Positions 52,913-60,624 of a stretch of 64,000 nt of DNA are shown piece by piece. The position numbers were made by a program, and so were the translations under genes. The notes under the pieces are model-generated. The model saw only the letters and a list, made by a program, of their open reading frames with translations, was not told where the DNA came from and made no database searches. The DNA is from Pseudooceanicola spongiae (GTDB taxonomy: Bacteria > Pseudomonadota > Alphaproteobacteria > Rhodobacterales > Rhodobacteraceae), in NCBI RefSeq assembly GCF_014899185.1, contig NZ_CP045201.1, positions 1,782,501-1,846,500 of the forward strand, read 5' to 3'. How positions within the stretch are numbered: the stretch's first letter is position 1; every line of letters begins with the position of its first letter.

Positions 52913-54217
52913 ATGAAGCTCCTCTACGCCAACGACACCAAGGGCGCCTACCCGCCCAGCTGGTACGCCGCCACCGCCCCCCAGCTCGCCCCCTTCCCCG
53001 CGCTCGACCGTGACATCCGCGCTGATGTCGCGATCGTCGGCGGCGGCTACACCGGCCTCTCTGCGGCCCTTCACGCTGCCGAAGCGGGCCTCTCCGTGGT
53101 CCTGCTTGAGGCACAGCGCGTCGGTTTCGGTGCCTCGGGGCGCAACGGCGGCCAGCTCGGCTCCGGCCAGCGCCCCTATCAGGACGACCTGGAAAAATGG
53201 CTCGGCCCCGAGGATGCCGCCAAACTCTGGCACCTGGGCGAAGACGCCAAGAGCCTCGTCACCTCCCTGATCGCAAAACACGATATCGAGGCCGAGCTGA
53301 AACCCGGCGTCGCCTGGGTCGGCTGCTCCGCCTCGGACGCCAAACACCTGCACGACTACGCCGACCTGCTGCAAAGCCGCTACGGCTATACCCAGATGGA
53401 GCGTCTCGACGCCACGGCCTCCAACGCCCTCTGCCCCTCACCCGCCTATGACGGCGGCATCCTCGATCACGGGGCCGCGCATCTGCACCCGCTGAAATTC
53501 GCCCTCGGCCTCGCCCGCGCCGCCCGCGACGCCGGGGCGCAGATCTTTGAGACCTCCGAGGTGCTCTACCTCACCCCCGGCCAGCCCGCGACGCTGAAAA
53601 CCGCCACCGGCACCGTCACCGCCGACCATGTCCTGCTGGCTGGCAACGGCTACATGACGCCTCTGCACCGCGAACCCGCGCGCCGCGTCATGCCGATCAA
53701 CAACTTCATCGCCGTCACCGAGCCGCTCGGCGACGAAGCCCTGCGCGTGCTGACCCGCGATGTCGCCATCGCCGACAGCAAGTTCGTGGTGAACTACTTC
53801 CGCCTGACCCCGGACAAGCGCCTGCTCTTCGGGGGCGGCGAAAGCTATGGCTACCGCTTCCCCGAAGACATCGCCGCCAAGGTCCGCAAACCGATGACCG
53901 AGATCTTCCCGCACCTGAAGGACATCCGCATCGACTACGCCTGGGGCGGCACCCTCGGCATCACCATGAAGCGCGCGCCCTTCTTCGCCCGGCTGGCGCC
54001 GAACATCCTGACGGCCTCGGGGTACTCCGGCCACGGCCTCGGCACGGCGACCCACGCCGGTCAGCTGATGGCCCTCGCCGTTCAAGGGCAGGCGGCGGGC
54101 TTTGACACCATGTCCCGCATGCCCGCGCCCGCCTTTCCCGGCGGCCCGGCGATGCGCGCGCCGCTGCTGGTGCTGGCGATGAGCTGGTTTGCCCTGCGTG
54201 ACCGCCTCGGGGTGTGA
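52913..54217 (+). CDS. FAD-dependent oxidoreductase, PuuB-like (gamma-glutamyl amine oxidase)
   Basis: 434-aa DAO-family flavoenzyme. The dinucleotide-binding fold is VAIVGGGYTGLSAALHAAEAGLSVVLLEA, followed by GFGASGRNGGQL; C-terminal GYSGHGLGTATHAGQLMA is the second FAD contact. YPPSWYAATAP at the N-terminus is typical of PuuB/OrdL. In the Puu route it oxidises gamma-glutamyl-amine to the aldehyde with O2. An aldehyde dehydrogenase (PuuC) is not in the window. The hairpin and repeat before it leave open whether it is co-transcribed with the ligases. Confidence 0.9.
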   Translation: MKLLYANDTKGAYPPSWYAATAPQLAPFPALDRDIRADVAIVGGGYTGLSAALHAAEAGLSVVLLEAQRVGFGASGRNGGQLGSGQRPYQDDLEKWLGPEDAAKLWHLGEDAKSLVTSLIAKHDIEAELKPGVAWVGCSASDAKHLHDYADLLQSRYGYTQMERLDATASNALCPSPAYDGGILDHGAAHLHPLKFALGLARAARDAGAQIFETSEVLYLTPGQPATLKTATGTVTADHVLLAGNGYMTPLHREPARRVMPINNFIAVTEPLGDEALRVLTRDVAIADSKFVVNYFRLTPDKRLLFGGGESYGYRFPEDIAAKVRKPMTEIFPHLKDIRIDYAWGGTLGITMKRAPFFARLAPNILTASGYSGHGLGTATHAGQLMALAVQGQAAGFDTMSRMPAPAFPGGPAMRAPLLVLAMSWFALRDRLGV

Positions 54218-54263
54218 CACGCGGCCCCGATCCCACCTCCCTTGGACAGGGGCCGGGGCGCCG

Positions 54264-54752
54264 TCACTCTGCGCCCTCCGCAATGAACGCCTGCAAACGC
54301 GCGCCCTCCAGACGGAAATAGACCTTCTCCTCCACCCGCGCGGCCCCAATCCGGTCATAAAACGCCAGCGCCCGAGGGTTGCTCGTCTCCGCCGTCCAGT
54401 CAAAACGGATGCACCCCCGTGCTGCGGCGACCCCGCCCAGATGCGCCATCAGCCGCCGCCCCAGATTGCGCGACCGCGCGTTCCCCGACACGAACAAATC
54501 CTTCATATACAGCGTCCCGCGTCCCTCTGGCCCCGGATAGACCACCGCAAAGGTGGCAAAGCCCACGGCTTCCTCCCCGACAAAGGCGACCACGGTCTCG
54601 ACCGAGCGCGCCCCCGCCCCCAGCAGCGCCTGCGCGGCCTGCGCACCCCCGGCGCCTGTGCCGAAGTAATGCTGCATGCACTCCTGCATGATCATGGTCA
54701 GGGGGCCAATGTCGCCTTGGGCCGCAGCGCGAATGGTCAACTCATCAGTCAT
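54264..54752 (-). CDS. GNAT-family N-acetyltransferase
   Basis: 162-aa acetyltransferase. The fold is read from IRAAAQGDIGPLTMIMQECMQHYF, LYMKDLFVSGNARSRNLGRRLMAHL (acetyl-CoA-binding R/Q-x-x-G-x-G/A-like segment) and RFDWTAETSNPRALAFYDRIGA. Substrate unknown. It lies convergent to the FAD oxidase and divergent from the DegT-like gene. Confidence 0.85.
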   Translation of the reverse strand: MTDELTIRAAAQGDIGPLTMIMQECMQHYFGTGAGGAQAAQALLGAGARSVETVVAFVGEEAVGFATFAVVYPGPEGRGTLYMKDLFVSGNARSRNLGRRLMAHLGGVAAARGCIRFDWTAETSNPRALAFYDRIGAARVEEKVYFRLEGARLQAFIAEGAE

Positions 54753-54947
54753 GGCAGTCTCCAGTTGTCACGCCGCGCGCATAGCTCTGAGGCCACCCCC
54801 GCCACAAGCCCAAACAGGCCCGCAACGGACAGTCCCAGCCCTAAGCCCCAAACGCCTGCTTTCCCCGCCGTTACACAGATTTCATTTTGCATTGCCCGCC
54901 ATTTCGTTTAACTTTTCCGAATGACACTTTCAGGAAAGCCGAAGACA

Positions 54948-56165
54948 ATGACACTGCCGCCGAATGTCTATGACGCCGAACCGATCCCCGAAGCCGCCCG
55001 TGCCGAGATCGAGCGGCTGCTGACCTCCGGCGACCTCTTCCGCTACACCGCCCCCGAAAACTCTCCCGTCACCCTGCTCGAAACCGAATTTGCCGAGATG
55101 ATGGGCGCGCGCTTCGCCCTCGCGGTTTCCTCCTGCTCGGCCGCGCTGTTCCTGTCGCTGAAAGCGCTGAACCTGCCGCGCGGTGCCCGCGTGATGATCC
55201 CCGGCTTCACCTTCGCCGCTGTCCCCTCCTCCATCGTGCACGCCGACTGCGTGCCCGTCCTCTGCGAAGTCGGTGACAACTACCGCATCGACATCGCCGA
55301 TTTCACCGCCCGCCTCGACGATGTGCAGGCGGTGATCATCTCGCACATGCGCGGCCATACCTCTGACATGGACGCGATCATGGCGCTCTGCGATGCCCGC
55401 GATATTCCGGTGATCGAAGATGCGGCCCACTCCCTCGGCACCACCTGGGCCGGTCGCAACATCGGCACCATCGGCCGCATCGGATGTTTCTCGTTCCAGA
55501 GCTACAAGATGATCAACTCCGGCGAAGGCGGCATCCTCGTCACCGACGACGCCGAGCTGGTCGCCCGCGCCATCATCATGTCCGGCGCCTATGAGCATAT
55601 GTGGAAAAAGCACAAAGCCCGCCGTGGCGAAAACTCCGACGAACTGGTCCGCGCGCTCGAACGCTGGCAAAATCAGCTGCCCCTCTACAACCTGCGCCTG
55701 TCGAACATGTCCGCGACCATAGCGCGGGCCCAACTGCCCGAAGTCGCCCGCCGCATCCGCGATGGCCGCCGCAACCACGACCACACGGCAGCCCGCATCT
55801 CGACCAGCCCCTGGATCGACGTCCCCGCGAAACTCGCTCCCGAAGAGCGCGCGCCCGACAGCCTGCAGTTCAACCTGACAGGCCTCACGGACGAAGAAAC
55901 ACTGGCCTTCCAGGCCGCTGCTGCCCGCTACGGTATCAAGGTCCAGGTTTTCGGCATGTCCACCGACAACGCCCGCGCCTTCTGGAACTGGCAGTTCATC
56001 GAAGACCTGCCCGAGCTGCCAAAAACCCGCGCCATGCTGATGCGTGCCTGCGACTGCCGCCTGCCCGCCCGCCTCACTCTGTCCGATTGCGACATGATCG
56101 CCGACGCCCTGATCTCGGCCGCCGCCGACGTCATGACCCCGGCCGAGGCCGCTTACGGCACCTGA
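54948..56165 (+). CDS. DegT/DnrJ/EryC1/StrS-family PLP aminotransferase
   Basis: 405-aa sugar-aminotransferase-like PLP enzyme. The Schiff-base Lys is in FSFQSYKMINSGEGG, preceded by VIEDAAHSLGTTWAGRNIG, where the Asp binds the pyridine N. MIPGFTFAAVPSSIVHADCVPVLCEV is the family's substrate-side segment. Members transaminate nucleotide-linked keto sugars, but no other sugar or polysaccharide genes are nearby. Two ATGACACT starts lie 27 bp apart (54921 and 54948); I prefer the second because AGGAAAG precedes it. Substrate unknown. Confidence 0.87.
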   Translation: MTLPPNVYDAEPIPEAARAEIERLLTSGDLFRYTAPENSPVTLLETEFAEMMGARFALAVSSCSAALFLSLKALNLPRGARVMIPGFTFAAVPSSIVHADCVPVLCEVGDNYRIDIADFTARLDDVQAVIISHMRGHTSDMDAIMALCDARDIPVIEDAAHSLGTTWAGRNIGTIGRIGCFSFQSYKMINSGEGGILVTDDAELVARAIIMSGAYEHMWKKHKARRGENSDELVRALERWQNQLPLYNLRLSNMSATIARAQLPEVARRIRDGRRNHDHTAARISTSPWIDVPAKLAPEERAPDSLQFNLTGLTDEETLAFQAAAARYGIKVQVFGMSTDNARAFWNWQFIEDLPELPKTRAMLMRACDCRLPARLTLSDCDMIADALISAAADVMTPAEAAYGT

Positions 56166-56207
56166 GCGGCCCAAACGCCTTCGTTGCGACCCGTCAATCT
56201 CCCGCAC

Positions 56208-56310
56208 GCCTCCGGCGGAAGTATTTTCAGCAAGATGACAGGGAGCCGTGGCTCTATATCATCTTGCGAAAAGTACTTCGGGGGAGGCCGAAGGCCGGGG
56301 GCAGCGCCCC
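56208..56310. repeat. Inverted pair of repeat arms plus two hairpins
   Basis: Left arm 56208-56238 (plus sense) and right arm 56259-56288 (minus sense) form a ~30-bp imperfect inverted repeat around a 20-nt spacer that itself contains GAGCC-GT-GGCTC. The right arm is followed by GGCC-GAA-GGCC (56286-56296) and GGGGGCAGCGCCCC (56297-56310). It fills the gap between the convergent DegT-like and truA genes. Confidence 0.75.
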
Positions 56311-56311
56311 T

Positions 56312-57103
56312 TCAGTCGTTGCAACTGTTTGCAAAGGGATCTTCGGGGTATCCGACACTCGCCAGATAAAGCCCATGCGGCGGGCTGACCGGCCCGCAGG
56401 CCGCGCGATCGCGCGCCGCAAGCGCCTTGGCAACGTCCTCTGGCTCCCAAGCGCCGACGCCGACTTTTTCCAGCGTGCCGACGATGGAGCGGACCTGATT
56501 GTGAAGGAAGCTGCGGGCCCGCACATAGAGGCGCATTTCAGGGCCTGAGGCGCCCTCGAACTCCTCGATGCGGATTTCGTCCAGCGTCTTCATCGGGCTT
56601 TTCGCCTGGCAGATCGTGCTGCGGAATGTCGTGAAATCGTGGTGGCCGATCAGCTCTGCCGCGCCCGCGCGCATGCGCTCGATATCCAGCGGTCGTTTGA
56701 CCTGCCAGACCAGCCCGGCCTCATGCGTCACCGGCGGGCGGCGCATCACGATACGGAACATGTAGCGCCGTTCCTTGGCTGAGAAGCGGGCATGCCAGTC
56801 CTCGGCCACCTGCGCCACATCCACCAGCGCCACCGGGTGCGGTTTGAGGTGGAAGTTCACGGCCTCCTGCAGGCGAAAGGGAGCCCAGTTCCGGGTGGTT
56901 TCGCAATGGGCGACCTGACCAAGCGCATGCACTCCGGCGTCTGTGCGCCCGGCGGCGACGATCTGATGCTCACCCACTTCCAGCCGATCCAGCGCGATCT
57001 CGATCGCGCGCTGTACCGAGGGCAGCTCGGCCTGCTTTTGCCAGCCGGAGAAGGGCGCGCCGTTATATTCAATTTTCAGGGCATATCTGGGCATGTCGGG
57101 CAT
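56312..57103 (-). CDS. truA: tRNA pseudouridine(38-40) synthase
   Basis: 263-aa Tru[19 protein letters not shown] at the N-terminus, [15 protein letters not shown] with the catalytic Asp, [19 protein letters not shown] near the C-terminus. It modifies U38-40 in the anticodon arm of many tRNAs. Start at 57103 (MPDMPRY) or three codons later at 57094 cannot be decided. The gene ends only a few bases from the composite repeat at 56208-56310. Confidence 0.96.
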   Translation of the reverse strand: MPDMPRYALKIEYNGAPFSGWQKQAELPSVQRAIEIALDRLEVGEHQIVAAGRTDAGVHALGQVAHCETTRNWAPFRLQEAVNFHLKPHPVALVDVAQVAEDWHARFSAKERRYMFRIVMRRPPVTHEAGLVWQVKRPLDIERMRAGAAELIGHHDFTTFRSTICQAKSPMKTLDEIRIEEFEGASGPEMRLYVRARSFLHNQVRSIVGTLEKVGVGAWEPEDVAKALAARDRAACGPVSPPHGLYLASVGYPEDPFANSCND

Positions 57104-57217
57104 CTACTGAATACGCGGGGCACGGGCAATCCCTTCCTGTGCCGCCACACAACCTTGGAAATGGGCCGCGTCCCGTCTATCTATTGTCCAAACCCCTTGG
57201 CGCGCAGGAAAAAGCAT

Positions 57218-58636
57218 TTGGCATTTGGCATTACCTCGCTGACCGACGGTGTCACCCGGCAGATCGAAACTGTCAGCGACACGCTGTCCGAGGCCTTCTT
57301 CGAACCCGTCATCCGCCTCGGCGTGACCGGCATGGCGCGGGCGGGCAAGACAGTGTTCATCACCTCGCTGGTGGCCAACCTGCTGAACCGCTCGCGTATG
57401 CCGCAGCTGCTGGCCGAGGCTGACAACCGGATCCTTGCCGCCTATCTACAGCCCCAACCCGACGACACGCTGGCGCGCTTTGACTATGAGGCGCACCTCG
57501 CCGCCCTGACCGGCCCTGCGCCGCACTGGCCCGAGAGCACCCGCACCATCTCTGAGCTGCGTCTGTCGTTCCGCGTGCGCCCCGCCGGTCTGATCGCGGG
57601 TCTGTCGGGGCCGCGCACAGTGCACCTCGACATCATCGACTATCCCGGGGAATGGCTGCTCGACCTGCCGCTGATGGACAAGACCTACGCCCAGTGGTCC
57701 TCCGAAGTGCTGGGCCGCATGGACAAGCGCCCCTATGCCGACGCCTTTCGCGCCGAGGTCGGGGCAACCACAGCCACAGACGCCTGGGAGGAAACGCAGG
57801 CCCAGGCGCTGGCCCGCAGCTATACCGCTTACCTGCGCCAGGCCCGGGTTGAGGGCATGTCCGACGTCACACCGGGACGCTTCTTGCTGCCGGGTGAAAT
57901 GGAGGGCTCTCCCGTTCTCACCTTCGCCCCTCTTCCCCCGCAGGACAGCGCCCCACGCAAGAGCCTCTGGCGCGAGATGGAGCGGCGCTTTGAGGCGTAT
58001 AAATCCCGCGTCGTGAAGCCCTTCTTCCAGCAGCATTTCGCCCGCATCGACCGTCAGGTCGTGCTGGTCGATGCGCTGTCGGCGATCCATGCCGGGCCTG
58101 CTGCCGTGGACGACCTGAACCGGGGGCTGGAGGGGATCCTGTCGGCCTTCCGCCCGGGGCGCAACGCATGGCTGTCGCGTCTGCTGCTGGGCAAACGGGT
58201 GGAAAAGATCCTCTTCGCCGCCACCAAGGCCGACCACCTGCACCACACCCAGCACGCCCGCCTGACCGCGATCATGGAGGCGCTGGTCGCCAATGCCGTC
58301 TCTCGCGCCGATTTCGCCGGCGCCAAGACGCAGGCCATGTCCATCGCCTCGCTGCGCGCCACGGTCGAGGAAACCATCCGCCATGAGGGCAACGCCTTGC
58401 AGGCGGTGCGCGGGCGGCTGCTCTCGACCGGCAAACAGGCCGCAATGTATCCCGGAGAGCTGCCCGAAGACCCCAGCCGCATCACCCGTGGCCACCTCGC
58501 GAGTGATCGCTGGCTGGAGGAGGATTATGCCATCATGTCCTTCGCCCCGGCAGCGATTTCGCTGAAACCCGGCGAAGGCCCGCCCCATATCCGCCTTGAC
58601 CGGGCGGCGCAGTTCCTGATCGGCGACCGGCTGTGA
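57218..58636 (+). CDS. ycjX: YcjX-like P-loop ATPase (DUF463)
   Basis: 472-aa protein of the YcjX/DUF463 family. P-loop LGVTGMARAGKTVFITSLVANLL at ~residues 33-55, LDIIDYPGEWLLDLPLM as the switch/Walker B region, and ILFAATKADHLHH as the base-recognition-like motif (xxKAD). The start is read as TTG at 57218 because AGGAAAAA (57206-57213) lies 4-6 nt ahead and relatives start near xGITxLxDGVTRQI. A longer frame from 56792 runs through truA. The stop overlaps the next gene by GTGA; with ycjF downstream this is the conserved envelope-stress ycjX-ycjF pair. Role still poorly defined. Confidence 0.9.
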   Translation: MAFGITSLTDGVTRQIETVSDTLSEAFFEPVIRLGVTGMARAGKTVFITSLVANLLNRSRMPQLLAEADNRILAAYLQPQPDDTLARFDYEAHLAALTGPAPHWPESTRTISELRLSFRVRPAGLIAGLSGPRTVHLDIIDYPGEWLLDLPLMDKTYAQWSSEVLGRMDKRPYADAFRAEVGATTATDAWEETQAQALARSYTAYLRQARVEGMSDVTPGRFLLPGEMEGSPVLTFAPLPPQDSAPRKSLWREMERRFEAYKSRVVKPFFQQHFARIDRQVVLVDALSAIHAGPAAVDDLNRGLEGILSAFRPGRNAWLSRLLLGKRVEKILFAATKADHLHHTQHARLTAIMEALVANAVSRADFAGAKTQAMSIASLRATVEETIRHEGNALQAVRGRLLSTGKQAAMYPGELPEDPSRITRGHLASDRWLEEDYAIMSFAPAAISLKPGEGPPHIRLDRAAQFLIGDRL

Positions 58637-59130
58637 TTGCGCAGACCTTTGACGCGGCCCCACCGCAGAGCGATGCCATCCGGCCCGCCCGCCTGCGCGA
58701 TGTCCCCGCCCTCGCCCGGGTGCTATGGAGCTTCACGCGCGCCACTGAGTGGATGCCACAGGTGCGCCGCCCCAGCATGGACCTCGCGCTGATGGCACGC
58801 CTCGTGCTGCGCGGCTCGGTCCGCCTGATCCGCGACGACGCTGGCCCCTGCGCCTTCATCGCGCGTGAGGGAGAGCTGGTCCTCGCCCTCTATGTCCATG
58901 CCCGCGCCCGCCGCTGCGGCCATGGCCATGCCCTGCTGGCCGAGGCCAAGCGCCAGAGCGACAGCCTCGGCCTCTGGACCCCGCAGGAGAGCCACAGCGC
59001 CCGCCACTTCTACGCCGCAGAGGGGTTTTCGACCGCCGCCTACGGCGATGGCAGCAGCAACGACGAAGCCCTGCCGGACGTTTTCATGATCTGGCACACC
59101 CCACAGACCCGCAGGCAGGACCCGGCATGA
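58633..59130 (+). CDS. GNAT-family acetyltransferase between ycjX and ycjF
   Basis: 165-aa acetyltransferase: IRPARLRDVPALARVLWSFT, FIAREGELVLALYVHARARRCGHGHALLAEAK (acetyl-CoA loop RRCGHGHAL) and ESHSARHFYAAEGF. The GTG start at 58633 overlaps the ycjX stop, and the stop overlaps the ycjF start by ATGA, so the three are translationally coupled. Substrate unknown; the tight coupling suggests a role with YcjX/YcjF. Confidence 0.87.
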   Translation: MIAQTFDAAPPQSDAIRPARLRDVPALARVLWSFTRATEWMPQVRRPSMDLALMARLVLRGSVRLIRDDAGPCAFIAREGELVLALYVHARARRCGHGHALLAEAKRQSDSLGLWTPQESHSARHFYAAEGFSTAAYGDGSSNDEALPDVFMIWHTPQTRRQDPA

Positions 59131-60173
59131 CCGACACCCCCGATCACCCAACGCCGCCGCGCGCCAAAGGCCCGGTGCTGATCGAATACGGCGCCGAGGA
59201 TACGATCCCCGGCCCCGACGCCGCCCCTCCGGTGCCCGAAAGCGAGCCCGGCTATGGCACGCGCGGCACTGCCATGCGCACCGCCGTGATCCTCGCCGCG
59301 CGCAAACCCTCCCGGCTCGCACGCTGGTTCTGGTCGCTGCTGGTGGCGCTGATCGGCGTGGTGATCTCGACCATGGCGTGGAGCTTCGTCATCGGTCTGG
59401 TCACCACCACCCCCTGGCTCGGCTATACCGTCGCCGCCCTGATCGCCGCCTTCCTGCTGGTCGTGCTGGCCATTGTCATAAAAGAGCTGACGGCCTTCGC
59501 CCGCCTGTCGCGCATGGACCACCTTCACGCGCAGGCCACCGAGGCCGCCGCCCTCGACGACCTCGCCAAGGCACGCGAGTTCTCCAAAAACCTCACCGCT
59601 CTTTATGCCACTCGCCCTGAGCTGAAATGGCACGTCGAGCGCCTGTCCGAGCGGCGCGACGAACAATTCGACGCCAGCGCTCTGCTGTCGTTGACCGAGG
59701 CTGAACTGCTCGCCCCCCTCGACATCGCCGCGCGTCGTGAGGTCGAAGCCGCCGCGCGTCAGGTCGCCACGGTCACCGCGCTCGTCCCCCTGGCCTTCGC
59801 CGATGTCGCGGCCGCCCTCAGCTCCAACATCCGCATGATCCGCCGCATCGCCGAGGTCTACGGAGGCCGCTCCGGCACCCTTGGCAGCTGGCGCCTGCTG
59901 CGCGCGGTGATGTCCCACCTCGTCGCGACGGGCGCCGTGGCCATGGGCGATGACATGCTGCACTCGGTCCTTGGCGGCAATCTCCTCGCCCGCCTGTCGC
60001 GCCGCTTTGGCGAAGGCGTGGTCAACGGCGCCCTCACCGCCCGCGTCGGCGTCGCCGCGATGGAGGTCTGCCGCCCCATGCCCTTCGCCAAGGGCCGCCG
60101 CCCGAAGGTCACCTCGATCATCCAGACCGCGCTGGCCGGATTGTTCTCAAAGGACGAGAGCAAAGGGACATAG
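59127..60173 (+). CDS. ycjF: YcjF-like membrane protein (TIGR01620/DUF697)
   Basis: 348-aa inner-membrane protein. Acidic/proline-rich cytoplasmic N-terminus, two adjacent membrane helices at ~residues 67-118 (FWSLLVALIGVVISTMAWSF and TVAALIAAFLLVVLAIVI), then a C-terminal DUF697-type domain (VTALVPLAFADVAAALSSNI, GGRSGTLGSWRLLRAV). Its gene overlaps the GNAT gene by ATGA. A MITE-like repeat follows. Confidence 0.9.
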   Translation: MTDTPDHPTPPRAKGPVLIEYGAEDTIPGPDAAPPVPESEPGYGTRGTAMRTAVILAARKPSRLARWFWSLLVALIGVVISTMAWSFVIGLVTTTPWLGYTVAALIAAFLLVVLAIVIKELTAFARLSRMDHLHAQATEAAALDDLAKAREFSKNLTALYATRPELKWHVERLSERRDEQFDASALLSLTEAELLAPLDIAARREVEAAARQVATVTALVPLAFADVAAALSSNIRMIRRIAEVYGGRSGTLGSWRLLRAVMSHLVATGAVAMGDDMLHSVLGGNLLARLSRRFGEGVVNGALTARVGVAAMEVCRPMPFAKGRRPKVTSIIQTALAGLFSKDESKGT

Positions 60174-60207
60174 GCATCCAAGTCGAAGCTGGTGGAACGC
60201 CGCCAAC

Positions 60208-60394
60208 GCCTCCGGCGGGAGTATAAAAGCAAGAAGAAGGGATTTGTTTATCATCTTCGGCGAGCATGCTGCCACGGTACAGGTGGAGACCAATGACCGT
60301 GCAAGGAGAAGGCCCCTGACAGCCCGCATTCTCGCCGGCCAGTCAGGGGCTGATGCTCCTAACTTCTTCTTGCTAATATACTCCCGCCGGAGGC
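60208..60394. repeat. MITE-like inverted repeat element
   Basis: Left arm 60208-60239 and right arm 60363-60394 are 32-bp inverted repeats matching at 30 of 32 positions, with the family core GCCTCCGGCGGGAGTAT and end GCAAGAAGAAG. The 123-bp interior has no gene but contains a long hairpin, GCCCCTGAC (60312-60320) with GTCAGGGGC (60342-60350). It lies in the 451-bp gap between ycjF and ileS; the rest of that gap (60395-60624) should carry the ileS promoter, and I see nothing else there. Confidence 0.75.
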
Positions 60395-60624
60395 ATCCAA
60401 CAGCGACCCCCGGTGCAACATCCGATCTTCATGCCCAGCCCTGACCTCTGGACGCTGCACCCTCCCCGGCGTATAAGCCCGCCATGATGACACGTACCTT
60501 CGCACTCATCATTCGAATTACCGGCCCGGCGCTCTCAAACTGAGCCGCCGGGACAAGGCGTATGGACAGACCGCGCCGCCCCCCTCTTCCTGACATTTCG
60601 ACATGAGAGAACGGATCGCCAAAG

